Source: Pseudoneobacillus sp052180215
GTDB taxonomy: Bacteria; Bacillota; Bacilli; Bacillales; Cytobacillaceae
Direction of reading: 5' to 3'
Length of the DNA stretch: 64,000 nt
NCBI RefSeq assembly: GCF_052180215.1
Contig: NZ_CP197471.1
Coordinates: 2,328,001 to 2,392,000, forward strand
Below, one piece after another: positions 60,408 through 64,000 of this stretch. The notes under the pieces are model-generated. The model made no database searches and was not told the origin of the DNA. It was given only the letters and a program-made list of their open reading frames with translations. A program made the translations under genes and the position numbers. The stretch's first letter is position 1, and each line of letters starts with the position of its first letter.

Positions 60408-60947
60408 TTAATTTGAAATGGCATTTTTTGTGGAATGATTGTTTACCATATTTAAGATTACAGCACCCATACCTTGGATGATGGTTTTTACCAATACCTG
60501 CCCTATAATAGCAAACGGTACTGCTTCCCATGGTAAAAAGTTAGCCCCTAATGGACTAAGTCCAATAATGACAAAAATAACAGAATCTAGCAAACCACCA
60601 ACTAATCCACTATAAAAAACACGCCATGCCATTGGTAACTTTAAACGAGAGTAAATTTCTGTATCTGTCGTTTCTGCTACTGCAAATGATGCCGCAGAAG
60701 CCAGTACGATTAAAAGTGTATCTCCTAATATATTCGAAACTATTGCGGACAAGATTAACGCAAGTCCGATAAATATATAGGTTTTTTTACGTCCATATTT
60801 ATTTTGTACAAGGTCACGAAAAATAAAAGTAGCTCCAATCAACAATGTTCCCATCGGTACAATAAATGCACCTATGTTTAATGGAGCAAAAGCGGCAGTT
60901 ACCACATTGGCCGTTACAATAGAAATTAAATATAAAAAGATTCTCAT
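60408..60947 (-). CDS. Queuosine precursor transporter (VUT/YhhQ family)
   Basis: A 179-residue membrane protein with about six helices of the VUT (YhhQ, DUF165) family, which imports preQ0/preQ1 or queuine. Motifs are TLLIGATFIFRDLVQNKYGRKKTY (adjacent blocks, FIFRDLVQNKYGR being diagnostic) and ETDTEIYSRLKLPMAWR. The upstream preQ1 riboswitch directly confirms the ligand class. ATG 60947 has AGGAGAC; an upstream start at 61013 would run through the riboswitch terminator and is rejected. Confidence 0.92.
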   Translation of the reverse strand: MRIFLYLISIVTANVVTAAFAPLNIGAFIVPMGTLLIGATFIFRDLVQNKYGRKKTYIFIGLALILSAIVSNILGDTLLIVLASAASFAVAETTDTEIYSRLKLPMAWRVFYSGLVGGLLDSVIFVIIGLSPLGANFLPWEAVPFAIIGQVLVKTIIQGMGAVILNMVNNHSTKNAISN

Positions 60948-60998
60948 ATGGATGTCTCCTCTGTATAATTTTTGAACAAATAATAATCCCTTATAAAT

Positions 60999-61030
60999 AA
61001 AAAAACAGCACAACTAAGAAAGCTGTACTG
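60999..61030 (-). terminator. Riboswitch-controlled terminator (preQ1)
   Basis: Minus strand CAGTACAGC pairs (with G-U pairs) to GTTGTGCTG, followed by TTTTTTT. CTTAGTT, part of the stem, can instead pair with AACTAAG at the end of the aptamer, forming an antiterminator. Confidence 0.7.
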
Positions 61031-61035
61031 ATTTC

Positions 61036-61070
61036 CTTAGTTTTTTAGAGAGGGTAGCTAGAACCTCTAC
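61036..61070 (-). promoter_or_regulatory. PreQ1-I riboswitch aptamer
   Basis: Minus-strand sequence AGAGGTTCTAGCTACCCTCT followed by CTAAAAAACTAAG matches the class I preQ1 aptamer: stem AGAGG/CCTCT, the TTCTAGCTAC loop, and an A-rich tail whose ACTAA joins the pseudoknot. It precedes the queuosine precursor transporter. Confidence 0.92.
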
Positions 61071-61287
61071 CGCTGGAAGCGGATAATTATTTAATTCACA
61101 AAATTGATTTTATCATAAATATTTATATTCGCTACCCCTTTTTTTCATTCTCTAGTAATATAAATCTATTTTTTATTTCACATAATAATGTTATGTCAAC
61201 TATATATTCCAATATTAATTATTTTTTACTATTTTTCCCTCTATTATGGTACTATGGATTCAAATTTGATTTGTGAGGGATTTTATA

Positions 61288-62088
61288 GTGAACCGAAAAA
61301 TATTAATTGGTATCTTGGGTTTTATTTTCTTAGATTTATACTTTAATCTCGTTCCTGTTAAGCTATCAAACTCATATTTGCAATTGGCTACCATTCTTCT
61401 CTTTTTCCCACTTGCTCATTTAGTAGCAAAATTTGTTGGAATAAACGGATTACCAGGTATGGGAGTTCATTTTCATAAAGGCTGGGGAAGAAATTTTCTT
61501 ATTAGCTTTATCATTGGCTTTTCTTTTTGGGCATTATGGGACAGCTATTATTTCTTAATTGGTGATTATCAATATGAAGGGATAAATAACCACTTTATTG
61601 GAATGCCCTTATTAGAGGTAGTGGTTGGTTATTTGTTAGGATCGCTGATTAATGACATTATAATCCGCGGTTATTTAATTGGGTTATTAAGGAATTCATT
61701 AAATGTTAAATGGGTTTTAGCTATCAGTATCCTTATTTATGCATTAGAGGATTTTTGGTATGCAGGATTTAGTTTGAGCAATATTATTTTTTCAATTATT
61801 TTAGGGCTCTCTTTAACATATGCATTTTACAAAACCGGATCAATCTGGGCTAATACAGGAATCCATTTTGGTTCCAATATGTTTTATGGATTAATGTCAG
61901 GACAACTCGGAAAACCGAACAGTAGTTTATTTATCATTAATAAGGTAGGGGATAATACGATTTTTTCACAAATCGTCGATTATGGTATTCCAGCCCTTAT
62001 GTTTTTATTTATGTTGTGGGCGATTCGTTTTTATAAAAAAAGTGAACAGCCGTTAAATGTTTTTCCTTCGCAAACATTGAATCGATAA
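61288..62088 (+). CDS. CPBP/Abi-like membrane protein with degenerate protease motif
   Basis: A 266-residue membrane protein with about eight helices. The layout resembles CPBP (CAAX protease and bacteriocin-processing) proteins: IRGYLIGLLRNSL fits the region after motif 1, and GIHFGSNMFYG fits motif 3 (HxxxN). The paired Glu of motif 1 (EExxxR) reads NDIIIR, and the motif 2 His is not evident, so proteolytic activity is doubtful. GTG 61288 has GAGGG eight bases upstream; GTG 61273 overlaps that site. Confidence 0.65.
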   Translation: MNRKILIGILGFIFLDLYFNLVPVKLSNSYLQLATILLFFPLAHLVAKFVGINGLPGMGVHFHKGWGRNFLISFIIGFSFWALWDSYYFLIGDYQYEGINNHFIGMPLLEVVVGYLLGSLINDIIIRGYLIGLLRNSLNVKWVLAISILIYALEDFWYAGFSLSNIIFSIILGLSLTYAFYKTGSIWANTGIHFGSNMFYGLMSGQLGKPNSSLFIINKVGDNTIFSQIVDYGIPALMFLFMLWAIRFYKKSEQPLNVFPSQTLNR

Positions 62089-62125
62089 AAAAAATAGAAA
62101 TCCATTATATATGGGTTTCTATTTT
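62089..62125. terminator. Bidirectional terminator between CPBP-like and LysM-GH18 genes
   Basis: AAAATAGAAATCC / GGGTTTCTATTTTTT stem between convergent genes. Confidence 0.75.
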
Positions 62126-63385
62126 TTATTTCATTACATTCATCGTTTGCCCTAAATAAGACCAATTCTGTGGGAAGTTTAATCCTATATGCCAAAAGGT
62201 AGCTCCTCGTAGCTGGTAGAAATCAATCAATTTATATTTTTCTGTAATACTTCTAATATCCTCAAACCAAACGATATGTTCTTCTGTACCACTCCAATAT
62301 TGATACCATGACTCTGCGGCCAGTAAATCATACTGAATGATAGCCGTTTGTTGAAGTGCAAAATTTTGCGCATCTAAATTAGACATTGAAACTACTTTAT
62401 TGTCTAATGTTCTCCAATTATAAGCATATAACGGAAAAGCTATCTGTATTTTATTAGAAGGTATTAAAGTAGTAGCATATTGTAGAACTTGATCTACCCA
62501 CCATACGGGTGATATGGGGTCAGGAGGACCACCCGGATAACCATAATCAATGGTCATGATTCCAACTATATCCGCAAACTTTCCTATAGCTTGATAATCA
62601 TAAGCACCAATGATCGGATTATTTGGGATATCTTCTGTTTTTGCATGAACATTTACATGTAATATAAGGTTACCTAAGGCACCTTTTAGGTCTTTTAGAA
62701 ATAAAATAAAATCATTTCTATTCGCCGGCGGAATAAATTCAAAGTCAATGCTTACCCCTTCGTAACCACGTTGCCTTGCTAGATTGGTAGTACTTAATAT
62801 TAAGTTTCTTCTATAAACAGGGTTCCCTAGGACTCCACCAATTAGTTCAGGGCTAAATACATTATTTTGATAATTTCGTATTAACAATAATGGCTTTATT
62901 CCTACTCTCTTACATTCGGTAACGATAGGGAGATCCTCTTGCTGAACATACCCCCAACCTTCGTTTGTAAGCGAATAAGAAACAATGGCTAAGTATGTTA
63001 ATTGATTGGCTAATTGACTTAAAAGCGGAACTGCTGGAGTTGTAGGTAAAATAAACCCTAACGTTTCAAGATTCATTTTAAGAGGAGATGGTATATTTAT
63101 TTTTTGTCCAATGGATAAAAAGTTTGGATTCACTCCGGGATTTGCCGCTATTATATTGGAAACACTGGTATTATAGATCTTTGAAAGGTTCCATAATGTG
63201 TCTCTTGGCCGAATTCGATAAGTTCGTATGGGTAATTCCGATGTAGGAATATAAAGTGCTAGACCAGGCATTAAATAATTTGTTAAATCAAGACCATTCA
63301 CATTCAAAATGGAGGGTATAGATACCCGATACTTTTGTGAAATTGCCAAAAGTGTATCTCCGTTTCTAACAATATGAATTGCCAT
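62126..63385 (-). CDS. LysM-GH18 spore cortex-lytic-type glycosidase (YaaH/SleL-like)
   Basis: A 419-residue protein with two N-terminal LysM domains (IHIVRNGDTLLAISQKY and YRIRPRDTLWNLSKIYN) and a GH18 barrel. The catalytic DxxDxDxE motif appears as GVSIDFEFIP with Glu in the acid position. It resembles spore N-acetylglucosaminidases SleL/YaaH that degrade cortex fragments during germination. There is no signal peptide, as in YaaH. ATG 63385 follows AGGTGTGAT; the earlier ATG at 63406 is less likely. Confidence 0.9.
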   Translation of the reverse strand: MAIHIVRNGDTLLAISQKYRVSIPSILNVNGLDLTNYLMPGLALYIPTSELPIRTYRIRPRDTLWNLSKIYNTSVSNIIAANPGVNPNFLSIGQKINIPSPLKMNLETLGFILPTTPAVPLLSQLANQLTYLAIVSYSLTNEGWGYVQQEDLPIVTECKRVGIKPLLLIRNYQNNVFSPELIGGVLGNPVYRRNLILSTTNLARQRGYEGVSIDFEFIPPANRNDFILFLKDLKGALGNLILHVNVHAKTEDIPNNPIIGAYDYQAIGKFADIVGIMTIDYGYPGGPPDPISPVWWVDQVLQYATTLIPSNKIQIAFPLYAYNWRTLDNKVVSMSNLDAQNFALQQTAIIQYDLLAAESWYQYWSGTEEHIVWFEDIRSITEKYKLIDFYQLRGATFWHIGLNFPQNWSYLGQTMNVMK

Positions 63386-63497
63386 GGATATCACACCTTT
63401 TTTCATACTTTATAATAGTCTATGGTTGTGATATGGATAAATAGTACAGTGAGTAGCAATGACAAAGAGCTTTAATAAAAAAACAGACCAAATAGGT

Positions 63498-64000
63498 CTA
63501 TCCTTTTAACTCTGTTATCTTGTATCCTATTGTCTTATCAAAATGTGTTTGTTTGATTTTGTTTGGTGTCTTTTTTACAAGGTGATTCCTAATGTAACCT
63601 AAGAGTGGATTCTCTATTTGTGCTACTTTTCCTAGTTGCCAAGATTGATTCACAATGGAATGTGCTCTTTTCATTCTTTTCTTTTCAAACATTTTTAGAT
63701 TTGTTTCCATTTCACCTTGGCGTTTTAAACACATTGCTAATTCAACAGCATCCTCTAGAGCTAAACAAGCCCCTTGTCCTAAATTTGGAGTGGTTGCATG
63801 GGCAGCATCTCCCAACAAAATAATTCTCCCTGAGGTCCATTTTTTTATTGGAGTGGAGATAAATCAAAAATATCGGTTTTAATAATGTCATCTTCATTTG
63901 TAGATTGTAATACTAGTGGTATAGGTTCGATAAAATTGGAAAATAAATCCACAAGGTATTCTTTATTCGTTTTATCTAGCTGAGAATCCGGATGTCGCTG
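63498..64000 (-). pseudogene. FAD-dependent monooxygenase, frameshifted and cut by the window end
   Basis: The 3' part (63498-63818 and a little upstream) encodes GRIILLGDAAHATTPNLGQG and the C-terminal region of a PHBH-type flavin monooxygenase. Upstream, another frame (64000 to about 63848) encodes the preceding part ending DIFDLSPLQ and then TAA. One extra base in CCAATAAAAAAATGG would join them as PLQ-I-KKWTSGR. The break lies at an A7 run (63840-63846), so it is a one-base deletion, a sequencing error or slippage. The 5' half is outside the window. Confidence 0.75.

Noticed and set aside
1..64000. tRNA-Sec (selC) or any other tRNA/rRNA gene
   Set aside because: No GGTTCGA-type T-arm with a matching acceptor stem was found in the intergenic regions read.

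Overview
The window looks like chromosomal DNA of an aerobic, endospore-forming, low-G+C Gram-positive bacterium of the Bacillaceae (Bacillus/Neobacillus type). The signs are an SspP spore protein, an Hsp20-type coat-like protein, two sporulation-type histidine kinases, a LysM/GH18 spore-cortex-type enzyme, strong GGAGG ribosome binding sites and classic Bacillus regulatory motifs (cre, Pho, WalR and Fnr boxes, a preQ1 riboswitch). No prophage, insertion sequence, tRNA, rRNA or CRISPR array was found.

Layout. 0-4 kb is a selenium module: selA, a short SelW-like selenoprotein (CxxU, in-frame TGA) and selD, itself a selenoprotein. 4-6 kb holds threonine catabolism (tdh, kbl). 7-9 kb has a MocR regulator divergent from a flavin-binding protein. 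9.2-12.5 kb is a PhnD/C/E-like ABC transporter whose binding protein resembles the putative selenate clade. 12.6-14.2 kb is pit plus its PhoU-like partner behind a candidate Pho box. 14.5-17.6 kb holds small single genes. 17.8-29.5 kb is an aromatic amino acid region: TrpX-type ABC transporter, hot-dog thioesterase, phenylalanine dehydrogenase, a complete 2-oxoacid dehydrogenase complex (E1a, E1b, E2, E3), HPPD and a HisC-like aminotransferase. 30.7-41.4 kb is the phenylacetate (paa) gene set with PaaX and a PaaY-like protein. 41.8-43.8 kb is a two-gene Cu_A heme-copper enzyme behind a near-ideal Fnr-type promoter. 44-51 kb has a peptidase, an oxidoreductase, a nuclease-helicase fusion and an MFS transporter. 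51-57 kb has two sensor kinases, a lipoprotein, an NlpC/P60 endopeptidase and a radical SAM protein. 57-64 kb has mprF, a queuosine-precursor transporter under a preQ1 riboswitch, a membrane protein, a LysM-GH18 protein and a frameshifted FAD monooxygenase cut by the window end.

How the genes fit together. The most striking reading is a possible complete phenylalanine route. The amino acid would be imported by the TrpX-type transporter and deaminated to phenylpyruvate by phenylalanine dehydrogenase. The adjacent E1-E2-E3 complex would decarboxylate phenylpyruvate oxidatively to phenylacetyl-CoA, which the PaaABCD epoxidase and downstream beta-oxidation enzymes would consume. No phenylacetate-CoA ligase (paaK) is present, which fits direct entry as the CoA thioester. 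Tyrosine would branch off through the aminotransferase and HPPD. A second notable item is the heme-copper enzyme: its subunit I keeps all six histidine ligands but lacks the cross-linked tyrosine of oxidases, which together with Fnr-type control suggests a Cu_A-type nitric oxide reductase.

Seven intergenic loci carry long palindromes around a GGGGGTC(A/T)GACCCCC-like core, with diverged arms that are still largely self-complementary. They look like a REP-type mobile palindrome family. A different Bacillaceae dispersed repeat lies at 17.7 kb.
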